Positions 56,407 to 64,000 of a stretch of 64,000 nt of DNA are shown one piece after another. The notes under the pieces were generated by a model. That model saw only the letters and a program-made list of their open reading frames with translations, had not been told where the DNA came from and made no database searches. The position numbers were made by a program, and so were the translations under genes. Each line of letters starts with the position of its first letter. Position 1 is the first letter of the stretch. Source of the stretch: Erwinia persicina NBRC 102418 (lineage in GTDB: Bacteria > Pseudomonadota > Gammaproteobacteria > Enterobacterales > Enterobacteriaceae). The stretch lies in the NCBI RefSeq assembly GCF_001571305.1, contig NZ_BCTN01000013.1:62001-126000 (forward strand), given 5' to 3'.

Positions 56407-57063
56407 CTATCTGGCCCAGTGGCAAATGTCCCAGCCGCGCTGCTGTGCCAGTCGCTCCAGCGCAGCGGCGGGATTAATCACAGCCGCGCGATCCGCATAT
56501 TCCAGCATGGCAACATCATTGATTGAGTCACTGTAAGCCCACCTATGGGAAAAGGGCGCTGCTTTCTGCGCTGCCTGCCACTCTTTTATCCGTGCGACCT
56601 TGCCTTCTTTATAGGTCAGCGTGCCATAGATCTGCCCACTGTAGCGGTCATCGATAACTTCTACGCCTATCGCCAGTGCCCCACATGCCCCCAGCTGTTC
56701 GGCTATCGGTGCGACCAGATGCTCGCCGCTGGCTGAAATCACCAGAATGGTATCTCCCCGCTGCCGGTGCCACGCCATGCGTTCCCGCGCGGCAGGGTAG
56801 ACGCGGGGCAGGATATCGCGCTGGATAAAGCGGCGGATCCACCCAGACACCGTGGAGGCAGCCATACCGTTCAGCGGTGACAGTGTGGTGTGCATATACT
56901 CCTCCATGGACAACGTTCCCTGATAGTACTGCTCCATCAGGGCCCGCTCCTCATCGATCAGTCCGGCGGGGGCAAACCCCTGCGCAACCAGCCAGCGCAG
57001 CCACAGGCCGGTGCTGTCTTCGCAAATCAGTGTTTCGTCGAGATCGAACAGCGCTAAATCCAT
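56407..57063 (-). CDS. HAD-IB family phosphatase
   Basis: The 218-residue HAD hydrolase shows the nucleophile motif LFDLDETLICEDS, motif II (ILVISASGEHLVAPIAEQLG), the lysine (YKEGKVARIKEW) and motif IV (AYSDSINDVAMLEYAD). Subfamily IB includes SerB and lipid phosphatases; the exact substrate is unknown. Three ATGs in a row (57069, 57066, 57063) follow AGGAG; the third gives the best spacing (7 bases). Divergent from dacC. Confidence 0.85.
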   Translation of the reverse strand: MDLALFDLDETLICEDSTGLWLRWLVAQGFAPAGLIDEERALMEQYYQGTLSMEEYMHTTLSPLNGMAASTVSGWIRRFIQRDILPRVYPAARERMAWHRQRGDTILVISASGEHLVAPIAEQLGACGALAIGVEVIDDRYSGQIYGTLTYKEGKVARIKEWQAAQKAAPFSHRWAYSDSINDVAMLEYADRAAVINPAAALERLAQQRGWDICHWAR

Positions 57064-57336
57064 CATCATACTCCTCTGGCAGTGGCGGCCCAGAGTAGCG
57101 GATTTTTGTGACAGGCTTAACTGTTCGCGGCAAATTCGGATTTTCGCCCGTTTTAATCGCAGAAAAAATGACGAAAAATCAGCCAGTGAGACAGGAAAAA
57201 TCTGCCAGATTGAATAAACTCTAAGAAACTTTACGGTTAAGTTGTTCATTTTCTGGGTATAACGCCTTAGTGTAGGGCAGTTAAACGCCTGGTTTCACTT
57301 TTATAATTGCCTTTCAAATGGATAAGCGGTCACCCC

Positions 57337-58542
57337 ATGAAAAATACGTCCCTTCCTTCCCGTGTTTTTGCACTGGCTACCCCCACCACATTAATACTGC
57401 TCTCGCTGTCTACTGCTTATGCTGAGCAGGCTCCCGCTGCCCCGCAGATAGAAGCGAAGGCCTGGGTGCTGATGGATTATCACAGTGGAAAGGTGCTGGC
57501 CGAATCGAATGCTGATGAGCGTCTTGATCCTGCAAGTCTGACCAAAATGATGGCCAGCTATGTGACCGGTCAGGCGCTGAAAGCGGGCAAGATCAGCAAA
57601 GATGATATGGTCACTGTCGGGAAGGACGCCTGGGCCACCGGAAACCCGATTTTACAGGGATCATCGCTGATGTTTCTTAAGCCGGGCGATCGCATTCCTG
57701 TGTCGGAACTCAACAAAGGCATCGTTATTCAGTCAGGTAATGATGCCAGTATTGCGCTTGCCGACCATGTGGCAGGGAGCCAGGACTCCTTTGTCGGCCT
57801 GATGAACAATTATGTGCAGGCGCTGGGGCTGAAAAACACCCACTTCAAAACGGTGCACGGGCTGGATTCTTCCGGACAGTACAGTACCGCACGCGACATG
57901 GCGCTGATTGGGCAGGCGCTGATCCGCGATGTGCCGGAGGAGTATGCGCTGCACAAAGAGAAAGAATTCACGTTCAATAAGATCCGCCAGTACAACCGTA
58001 ACCGGTTGCTGTGGAGCACCAATCTTCAGGTCGATGGTATCAAGACCGGACACACGTCCGGCGCAGGAAATAACCTTGTGGCCTCAGCCGTTGACGGCGA
58101 TCAGCGGCTGATCTCGGTGGTGCTGGGCGCGGCCACCGACGCCATCCGCTTCCGGGAAAGTGAAAAACTGCTGACATGGGGCTTTCGTTTTTACGAGACG
58201 GTGACACCGATTAAGGCAGGGAATGCGTTTGCTACCCAGCGCGTCTGGTTCGGTGACCGGAAAGAGGTCAATCTGGGTGTGGCGAAAGATGCGGCGATCA
58301 CCCTGCCCAAAGGCCAGCTGAAAAATCTCAAGGCCAGCTTTACGCTTGCCCAGCCGCAGCTGACGGCACCGCTGGCAAAAAATCAGGTGGTAGGGACCAT
58401 CGACTTCCAGCTGGACGGAAAATCCATCGCGCAGCGGCCGCTGGTGGTATTAGATGAGGTGAAAGAGGCAGGCTTCTTTGGGCGTATCTGGGACTACATC
58501 ATGATGAAAATGAACGGCTGGTTTGGCAGTTGGTTCGCTTAA
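57337..58542 (+). CDS. dacC: D-alanyl-D-alanine carboxypeptidase DacC (PBP6)
   Basis: The 401-residue penicillin-binding protein removes the terminal D-Ala of peptidoglycan pentapeptides. Signal peptide 1-29; SLTK with nucleophile Ser67; SGN at 133-135; KTG at 236-238. The C-terminal amphipathic helix ([22 protein letters not shown]) anchors it to the inner membrane. The sequence is closer to E. coli DacC than DacA. A TATAAT at 57302-57307 may be its -10. Confidence 0.94.
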   Translation: MKNTSLPSRVFALATPTTLILLSLSTAYAEQAPAAPQIEAKAWVLMDYHSGKVLAESNADERLDPASLTKMMASYVTGQALKAGKISKDDMVTVGKDAWATGNPILQGSSLMFLKPGDRIPVSELNKGIVIQSGNDASIALADHVAGSQDSFVGLMNNYVQALGLKNTHFKTVHGLDSSGQYSTARDMALIGQALIRDVPEEYALHKEKEFTFNKIRQYNRNRLLWSTNLQVDGIKTGHTSGAGNNLVASAVDGDQRLISVVLGAATDAIRFRESEKLLTWGFRFYETVTPIKAGNAFATQRVWFGDRKEVNLGVAKDAAITLPKGQLKNLKASFTLAQPQLTAPLAKNQVVGTIDFQLDGKSIAQRPLVVLDEVKEAGFFGRIWDYIMMKMNGWFGSWFA

Positions 58543-58550
58543 TCAGTAAG

Positions 58551-58576
58551 GGGCCGACCCGTTTACCGGTCGGCCC
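58551..58576. terminator. bidirectional hairpin between dacC and sdaC
   Basis: GGGCCGACC (58551-58559) and GGTCGGCCC (58568-58576) form a perfect 9-bp stem with an 8-base loop between convergent stops. Confidence 0.75.
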
Positions 58577-58582
58577 ACCGCA

Positions 58583-59866
58583 TCAGAACAGGTCGTAAGC
58601 GACGGCTGAAATCGCCACCAGGCCAACCAGCACCACAAAGACATTACTCAGTTTACCGCTGTATTTGCGCATTGCCGGCACTTTGTTGATGGCATACATC
58701 GGCATCAGGAACAGCAGGACGGCAATGATCGGGCCGCCCAGGCTTTCAATCAGACCCAGAATACTCGGATCCAGCGTGGCGACAATCCAGGTCGTTACCA
58801 GCATAAACAGCGCTGTAAAGCGATTCAGTTTATGTTCGGCGATGGATTTTCCACGACTGCGCAGCATTTTGTTAACGGTACCGTTAAAGCCTTCACGTGC
58901 GCCAAGGTAGTGACCCAGGAAGGATTTCGTAATGGCCACCATTGCAATGACGGGGGCCAGCCACGCCATCAGCGGGGTATCAAAATGGTTGGCCAGGTAA
59001 GAGAGGATAGAGATGTTCTGCGCTTTGGCTTCCGCCAGGTTGGCCGGCGTCAGGCTCAGTACGCAACTGAACACGAAGAACATCACGGTGAGCACCATCA
59101 TCACATGGCTGCGTGCCAGAATGCGTGAGCATTTAGGCTCTGCCTGGTCGCCATACTCTTCGCGCTTGGCCACGGCAAAGGCGGAGATAATCGGGGAGTG
59201 GTTGAAGGAAAAAACCATGACCGGAATAGCCAGCCACAGGGTCATCATCAGCCCTTTTCCGGTTCCGCTCATGCTGACGTTATCAAAAATCGCGCTGCTC
59301 CAGTGCGGGATCAGATAGAGCGCCAGCACCATCAGCACCAGCACAAACGGATACACCAGTACGCTCATGGTTTTGACGATAATCTCTTTGCCAAAACGCA
59401 CAATAGTCATCAGCCCGACAATCAGAATCAGCGCCAGCAGGGCGCGTGGCGGTGCCTGCAGATGCAGTTGATGGGTCATAAAGCTTTCAACGGTATTGGT
59501 GATCGCCACGCTGTAGACCAGCAGGATTGGGTAGATGGCAAAGAAGTAGAGCAGCGTAATCAGTTTACCGGCCCCCACACCAAAATGTTCTTCAACCACT
59601 TCAGTGATATCTTCGCCCGGCTGACGGCCTGAAAGCACAAAACGGCACAAACCACGGTGAGCAAAAAAAGTCATCGGGAAGGCCAGTACCGCCATGATGA
59701 TCAGCGGGATCAACCCGCCAATGCCGGCATTGATCGGCAGAAACAGCACGCCGGCACCGATAGCCGTGCCGTACAGGCCGAGCATCCACATGGTGTCAGT
59801 TTTACGCCAGACGCTGGCATCCTGTGTTGCTTCGGGGCTCAACACCGCCGTTTGGGATGTGTCCAT
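58583..59866 (-). CDS. sdaC: serine/H+ symporter SdaC
   Basis: The 427-residue transporter of the HAAAP family has 11 predicted helices and is highly similar to E. coli SdaC (429 residues): WRKTDTMWMLGLYGTAIGAGVLFLPINAG, EDITEVVEEHFG, IPVMVFSFNHSPIISAFAVAKREEYGD and KSFLGHYLGAREGFNG. It takes up L-serine with protons. GGAG precedes ATG 59866 on the minus strand. In E. coli the gene is followed by serine deaminase sdaB; here dacC follows instead, in convergent orientation. Confidence 0.95.
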   Translation of the reverse strand: MDTSQTAVLSPEATQDASVWRKTDTMWMLGLYGTAIGAGVLFLPINAGIGGLIPLIIMAVLAFPMTFFAHRGLCRFVLSGRQPGEDITEVVEEHFGVGAGKLITLLYFFAIYPILLVYSVAITNTVESFMTHQLHLQAPPRALLALILIVGLMTIVRFGKEIIVKTMSVLVYPFVLVLMVLALYLIPHWSSAIFDNVSMSGTGKGLMMTLWLAIPVMVFSFNHSPIISAFAVAKREEYGDQAEPKCSRILARSHVMMVLTVMFFVFSCVLSLTPANLAEAKAQNISILSYLANHFDTPLMAWLAPVIAMVAITKSFLGHYLGAREGFNGTVNKMLRSRGKSIAEHKLNRFTALFMLVTTWIVATLDPSILGLIESLGGPIIAVLLFLMPMYAINKVPAMRKYSGKLSNVFVVLVGLVAISAVAYDLF

Positions 59867-60395
59867 GATTTCTCCAGGGTTAAAAGGTAAAAACAATTAA
59901 CTAAATCGTATTTCATTCGCCTCTACAGAATTAGCCTCTGATTACGGCTTTAATTAATTACTCTGTTTTAATGGCGCACACTTTACCACCAGAAAAAATA
60001 GATGAAAGCACTGTCTTTGTGGTTACCGGTGATCGTAATCACACTTTCACTACCTTTTTTAGAGGGAATGTCTGCGGGTGTGTTTTTTAAGGGTGTTAAT
60101 CACCAGATTACCGCTGTTTAAACAGCCATTTACACTGCTTTTTTTGTTTTTTAACTGGGTAAGTAGTGAGCTGCTCTGCTTATAATAACGGCGGTTTTTA
60201 TTAAATAACACTATTTATCAGTGGGTTGTGTTTTTCTGATGGGGTGGGTTTTTTCCGGCTGGGAGCTATTGCGCAACAGGTAAAATAACGGGCGTGATTA
60301 AAGCGCGTGTTGCGCAATAAATAACGCCCCCGCTGTCTGAAATAACAGCAAAGTTTTCGTGTTTTAAAAGAAGGTACGATGATCTGCATCAATGC
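59867..60395. other. AT-rich sdaC upstream region
   Basis: About 530 bp without a credible gene. It contains the sdaC promoter region on the left, T-rich stretches around 60040-60200, and the TTGCGCAA inverted repeat at 60268-60318 on the right. Confidence 0.55.
60268..60318. repeat. paired inverted repeat with TTGCGCAA palindromes
   Basis: ATTGCGCAACA (60268-60278) and TGTTGCGCAAT (60308-60318) are perfect inverted copies. Each holds the 8-bp palindrome TTGCGCAA, 41 bp centre to centre (about four helical turns). GGGCGT (60290-60295) and ACGCCC (60323-60328) form a second, staggered inverted pair. The layout suggests a two-site operator upstream of sdaC. Confidence 0.55.
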
Positions 60396-60420
60396 AAAAA
60401 GGGCCTGAATAATCAGGCCC
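60396..60420 (-). terminator. rho-independent terminator of ybjG
   Basis: On the minus strand GGGCCTGA/TCAGGCCC form a perfect 8-bp stem with a 4-base loop, followed by TTTTT, 10 bases after the ybjG stop. Confidence 0.92.
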
Positions 60421-60430
60421 TAATTAAATA

Positions 60431-61039
60431 TTAATCGCGAACCCAACCTTTACTGATGGGAAAGGCAAAGACGGTGCGATAAAGCGAAGAGAGTCGGGGC
60501 AGCAACGCGCCGCCGCAGAACTGCCAGAGAATTTGCGCAAACAGGCACGAGAGCAGCCCGACCAGCATACCGCCGAGCATATCCAGCGGCCAGTGTATGC
60601 CAAGGTAGACTCGCGACCAGGCGATAGCCGCACCAGTGACCAGTAAAATGGCACCTGACCACATCCGGTGCCAGCAAATAAAGGCGATGGCAAAGGTAAA
60701 AATAACCGTGCCATGATCGCTGGGATAAGAGTCATCAGGCGCATGCGACAGAAACTGATTACCCAGCCCAATAGCGAAAGGACGCGGATGGGGGAACAGA
60801 TGGGCAAGACACCAGGAGATTGCCAGCGCACAAAGCAGAGCGACACCCGTTTTAACCACCAGCACGCGCTGGGAGGTGAGCTGGCTGCGCGGCCCCCACA
60901 GCCACAGGCCGACAATCAGCAGGGGCACAATGGCAATGAGATCGCGGGCAATAAACGTCGCCAGGGTAATCAGCCACTCGGGTGAATCCGTGCTGGCGTT
61001 AACCCAAAGAAACAGCACCCGGTTTAACTCTTCCATCAT
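60431..61039 (-). CDS. ybjG: undecaprenyl-pyrophosphate phosphatase YbjG (PAP2)
   Basis: The 202-residue membrane phosphatase has about six helices and the PAP2 tripartite motif: LFPHPRPF, YPSDHGTVIF (PSxH) and SRVYLGIHWPLD. It is close to E. coli YbjG: the C terminus ISKGWVRD and FICWHRMWSG are shared. It recycles undecaprenyl pyrophosphate in the periplasm. ATG 61039 has AGGA 7 bases upstream. The start lies 41 bases inside the end of the upstream PAP2 gene, so the two are co-transcribed. Confidence 0.93.
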   Translation of the reverse strand: MMEELNRVLFLWVNASTDSPEWLITLATFIARDLIAIVPLLIVGLWLWGPRSQLTSQRVLVVKTGVALLCALAISWCLAHLFPHPRPFAIGLGNQFLSHAPDDSYPSDHGTVIFTFAIAFICWHRMWSGAILLVTGAAIAWSRVYLGIHWPLDMLGGMLVGLLSCLFAQILWQFCGGALLPRLSSLYRTVFAFPISKGWVRD

Positions 61040-61775
61040 CAATATATCCTCGTCTTTTCAGCAGGTACGTTACGCACCCAAAAATCACACATTGCGTCAG
61101 CCAGACCCACCACGCCGCCCACAAGTTGTGAGAAAGGAAGTGGGCGCCGCGCATAATCTGGCCAAAACCCATGACCATGCCGAGAATCAGGGCTGACCAC
61201 CAGCAAACCCATGCCAGGCGCGGCCGACGCGGGTAAAAAAGAAAAAACAGCGCCAGTGCACTAAAGCCGCTGGAGGCATGCCCGCCCGGGAAGCAGTGCC
61301 CCGGCCCACTGTTGATCGGCACCGCACCGAACAAAGGATAAGAGACAGCCTTCCCGCCAAACTCCACCAGATCCCACGGGCAGGAGTGAGCGCTGGTGGC
61401 TTTCAGCACGCCCACCACCAGCGGGCCGATACCCATCAGCAGGGCCACCAGCACCCAGCGCGGCTGACGGCGGATAAACCCGGCCAGCAGCAGCAGAACG
61501 CCCATGGCGATCACGCCCTGCTTCAGCAGCCGGTGGTTGATCACATCAAGCCAGACATTATCCTTCCACGGAAACTGTCCGGTCAGCGGATCGAACCACA
61601 TCCGCGTTATTGCCATATCCCAGCGTTCACTGCGCGACAGCCAGATAAACAGCATCGCACTGAGAATTAACAGCACGAATTGCTTAAGGTAAAAGCCAGC
61701 AGGTAAGGGGTAAAGAGTTTCGCTCTTAATTGCATGGCTCGTTTGGCTTTTGTTGAGAATTGATGATGATTTCAT
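60999..61775 (-). CDS. PAP2-family membrane phosphatase
   Basis: The 258-residue protein has five to six helices and a variant PAP2 signature: GPGHCFPGGHASSGFSAL (SGH-type motif near 165) and MRGAHFLSHNLWAAWW with the catalytic His. The family includes lipid A and lipid phosphatases. A perfect PmrA box 52 bp upstream points to a role in lipid A or envelope phosphate metabolism, possibly transfer or removal of lipid A phosphate like LpxT/LpxE. This is inference. It overlaps ybjG by 41 bases in the same operon. Confidence 0.85.
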   Translation of the reverse strand: MKSSSILNKSQTSHAIKSETLYPLPAGFYLKQFVLLILSAMLFIWLSRSERWDMAITRMWFDPLTGQFPWKDNVWLDVINHRLLKQGVIAMGVLLLLAGFIRRQPRWVLVALLMGIGPLVVGVLKATSAHSCPWDLVEFGGKAVSYPLFGAVPINSGPGHCFPGGHASSGFSALALFFLFYPRRPRLAWVCWWSALILGMVMGFGQIMRGAHFLSHNLWAAWWVWLTQCVIFGCVTYLLKRRGYIDDGRVKPGAVSLG

Positions 61776-61826
61776 GAAGGTTTAGCTATCTGACCAGAGT
61801 CCAGGCAGTCAGTTTGCCGGGGAGGG

Positions 61827-61843
61827 CTTAAGGAAGCCTTAAG
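61827..61843 (-). promoter_or_regulatory. PmrA (BasR) box
   Basis: CTTAAG-N5-CTTAAG is a perfect match to the PmrA consensus YTTAAK-N5-YTTAAK. It lies 52-68 bp upstream of the PAP2 gene start and downstream of no other open transcription unit, since ybjL has its own terminator to the right. Both half-sites are palindromic, so direction cannot be read from them. A clear -10 was not found between box and gene. Confidence 0.75.
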
Positions 61844-61876
61844 GCTGACAGGGCGGTTTACGAGGAGGCAGAAAAG

Positions 61877-61907
61877 AAAAAAACCCGATAATCATAAGAT
61901 TAACGGG
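61877..61907 (-). terminator. rho-independent terminator of ybjL
   Basis: On the minus strand CCCGTTAATC/GATTATCGGG pair over 10 bases with one mismatch around a 4-base loop and are followed by seven T. It lies 90 bases beyond the ybjL stop. Confidence 0.85.
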
Positions 61908-61996
61908 CTCCACAATCAGGGGATTTCAAAGAAAAGCAGTGGCACTAATTAAGACTTCAGCCCACAAAAAAAGTTCTGCGAAATCGATTAATTTTT

Positions 61997-63685
61997 TTAA
62001 CCGCCCAGGATCGGCCAGATTATCACAATCAGCGTACCTGCCAGTGTCAGTAAAACGTTAGCAATAGCATAGGTTCCTGCATAGCCGAGTGCCGGGATAT
62101 TACTGCGTGCGGTGTCGCTGATGATCTCCATCGCCGGAGCACAGGTACGTGCGCCCATAATGGCGCCGAACAGCAGCGCGCGATTCATTTTCAGCACCCA
62201 TGCACCGAACAGGAAACAGATAATCACCGGCACCAGGCTGACGATCAGACCGGCACCCAGCATCAGCAGCCCGGTTTCACCCAATCCTTTAGTGATACCG
62301 CTACCGGCGCTCAGCCCTACGCCCGCCATAAAGACCATCAGACCAAACTCTTTGACCATGGTCAGTGCGCCCTGGGGAATATAGCCAAATGTTGGATGAT
62401 TAGCGCGCAGGAAGCCCAGCATGATCCCGGCAAACAACAGCCCGGCCGCATTACCAATGCCAAAGTTAAAGCTGCTGAACTGGAAGGTGATCATGCCGAT
62501 CATCAGACCGATGATAAAGAAAGCGCAGAATGCCAGCAGATCGGTCATCTGGCTGTGAATGGAGATAAAACCAATACGGTCAGCCACCGCCTTCACGCGG
62601 CGTGCTTCACCGCTGATGTGCAGGACGTCGCCTTTATTGAGAATAATGCTGTCGTCGATCGGCATTTCAATCTGGCTGCGGATCACCCGGTTAAGGAAGC
62701 AGCCATGATCGGTCAGCTTCAGCTGGCTCAGACGTTTATTCACCGCATTGTTATTCTTGACCACGATCTCTTCATTGACGATGCGCATATCCAGCAAGTC
62801 ACGGTCAAAAACCTCTTTCCCGTTGCGGAAGCTGGGGTCGAGCCGGGAATGGGCATCAGGATAGCCCACCAGCGAAATTTCATCTCCAGGCTGCAGTACC
62901 GCATCGCCATCCGGGTTGGCCAGAATGCCGTTGCGACGAATACGCTCAATATAACAACCTGTCTGCCGGTAGATACCAAGCTCACGCAGATTTTTGCCAT
63001 CAATCCAGGCCACCAGCTCCGGTCCAACGCGGTAGGCGCGGATCACTGGCAGATAGACTTTCCGCTGACTGTCCGGATCCAGACCGCGCTCCCGGGCAAT
63101 CTGCTGGGCGCTGGTGGGCAAATCCTGGTGCTGTAATTTAGGCAGATAGCGCGCGCCAAAAATCAAGCTGACCAGACCAATCAGATAGGTCAGCGCGTAG
63201 CCGAGGCTCAGATGGTCCTGTGCCTGGCTCAGGCTCTGGCCGTTAGTCAGTGTCTGACGCAGGGTATCTCCGGCCCCGACCAGTACCGGTGTTGAGGTCA
63301 TTGAACCTGCCAGCATCCCGGCCGTCAGGCCAATATCCCAGCCGAACAGTTTGCCCAGACACAGAGCGAGGATCATCGCGCTGGTGACCATCACAATGGC
63401 CAGCATCAGATAGTTTTTTCCGTCGCGAAAGAAAATAGAGAAAAAATTGGGGCCCGCTTCTACGCCAACGCAAAAAATAAATAACATAAAGCCTAAATTA
63501 AGGGCGTCGGTATTAATGGAGAAATGCTGCTGGCCGAGCAGTAAAGAAACAACTAAAACGCCAATAGAATTACCGAGTTGAACAGAACCTAACCGAAGTT
63601 TGCCTAAACATAACCCCAGCGCCAGTACGACAAATAATAACAGAATGTAATTTCCACTTAACAAATCTGCGACGTTTATATTCAC
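61997..63685 (-). CDS. ybjL: YbjL, AspT/YidE-family transporter
   Basis: The 562-residue membrane protein of the aspartate-alanine exchanger family has two blocks of about five helices (1-170 and 385-560) flanking two cytosolic TrkA-C domains (about 205-375). The GxxxG motif regions ([21 protein letters not shown] and [17 protein letters not shown]) mark the substrate site. It matches E. coli YbjL (561 residues); substrate unsettled, glutamate efflux has been suggested for the E. coli protein. Confidence 0.94.
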   Translation of the reverse strand: MNINVADLLSGNYILLLFVVLALGLCLGKLRLGSVQLGNSIGVLVVSLLLGQQHFSINTDALNLGFMLFIFCVGVEAGPNFFSIFFRDGKNYLMLAIVMVTSAMILALCLGKLFGWDIGLTAGMLAGSMTSTPVLVGAGDTLRQTLTNGQSLSQAQDHLSLGYALTYLIGLVSLIFGARYLPKLQHQDLPTSAQQIARERGLDPDSQRKVYLPVIRAYRVGPELVAWIDGKNLRELGIYRQTGCYIERIRRNGILANPDGDAVLQPGDEISLVGYPDAHSRLDPSFRNGKEVFDRDLLDMRIVNEEIVVKNNNAVNKRLSQLKLTDHGCFLNRVIRSQIEMPIDDSIILNKGDVLHISGEARRVKAVADRIGFISIHSQMTDLLAFCAFFIIGLMIGMITFQFSSFNFGIGNAAGLLFAGIMLGFLRANHPTFGYIPQGALTMVKEFGLMVFMAGVGLSAGSGITKGLGETGLLMLGAGLIVSLVPVIICFLFGAWVLKMNRALLFGAIMGARTCAPAMEIISDTARSNIPALGYAGTYAIANVLLTLAGTLIVIIWPILGG

Positions 63686-64000
63686 GGTTTAACTTCTTGT
63701 TTACCAGTAACCTATTGATAGGAGGGGGTTTATGCGCTAAATTTCATGGCGTAACAATAGCCACTGCTGTTGCCTGTTAAGAGAAGTCTTAGCCGACAGT
63801 CAGATAAAGCGCGACTCATTTTAGTCGCTATGTGGCATGACAGCCAGCACCTGGCTGGCTTATTTGTTACGGGTTTTGTTTTTGGAAAATATTCAGGATA
63901 AAAGCGGCTGCTCACTGTCAGTGGGCTGACTCATTGACGCGTCGAAATGAATTGAATTGGGTTAATCATGACCCGGAGAAAATTCTTGTGTGGATAAAAG
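63686..64000. other. ybjL upstream region to window end
   Basis: About 315 bp hold the ybjL promoter region. An imperfect hairpin AGCCAG/CTGGCT lies near 63841-63860. The only open frame, 61 codons on the minus strand, has no ribosome site and no recognisable similarity. No gene start is visible before the right edge. Confidence 0.45.

Noticed and set aside
60060-60200. T-rich stretch upstream of sdaC as a small RNA gene
   Set aside because: No convincing promoter and terminator pair frames it; AT richness alone is not evidence.
63730-63915. 61-codon minus-strand frame upstream of ybjL
   Set aside because: No Shine-Dalgarno sequence, atypical composition and no recognisable similarity; treated as promoter region.

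Overview
The window is chromosomal DNA of an enterobacterium, most likely of the Erwinia/Pantoea group (Erwiniaceae). Most of it follows the Escherichia coli gene order around minute 18-19 (dinG-ybiB, rlmF-ybiO-glnQPH-dps-rhtA-ompX-opgE-mntS-mntR-ybiR, ybiT, moeBA-iaaA-gsiABCD, yliI, dacC, ybjG, ybjL). Blocks absent from that part of the E. coli map are inserted between these genes. No insertion sequence, phage gene, integrase, tRNA, rRNA or CRISPR array was recognised. The genus is an inference from gene content; no ribosomal or marker gene is present to settle it.

Layout. (1) 1-7158, minus strand: start of an MFS transporter, then a tightly overlapping operon headed by an MlrA-like MerR regulator: SnoaL-like protein, short-chain dehydrogenase, FAD amine oxidase-like protein, DUF1365, cyclopropane-fatty-acid-synthase-like methyltransferase, DUF2878, chalcone-isomerase-like protein, DUF3833 lipoprotein and perhaps a 34-residue membrane peptide. 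In other bacteria this set accompanies photolyase and light or singlet-oxygen regulators; no photolyase is present here. (2) 7309-11699: XRE-cupin regulator with acetyltransferase, SOS-regulated dinG, ybiB. (3) 11760-21374: an M20 amidohydrolase and a complete histidine-utilisation cluster (hutU, hutH, hutC, hutD, hutF, hutI, hutG) of the five-step HutF/formylglutamate type, with four HutC-type operators. (4) 21421-35190: a nucleotidase, a flavoprotein, rlmF, ybiO, glnHPQ with sigma-54/NtrC signals, dps, rhtA, ompX, opgE, the tiny mntS gene, mntR and ybiR.

(5) 35300-41643: a tripartite efflux operon (HlyD-type adaptor, EmrB-type pump, NodT-type outer-membrane lipoprotein) and a sugar transporter with a CRP-like site, at the place where E. 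coli has ybiS/ldtB. (6) 41795-58542: ybiT, a dCache-GGDEF diguanylate cyclase, moeBA, iaaA-gsiABCD for glutathione and peptide uptake, two lipoproteins, yliI, a HAD phosphatase and dacC. (7) 58583-63685: sdaC serine transporter, ybjG and a second PAP2 phosphatase behind a perfect PmrA box, and ybjL.

The most interesting parts are the MlrA-headed lipid/oxidoreductase operon with its paired TTGTACAA palindromes, the PmrA-box/tandem PAP2 unit, the small mntS gene with its MntR box, the hut operators, and several palindromes with no assigned regulator.
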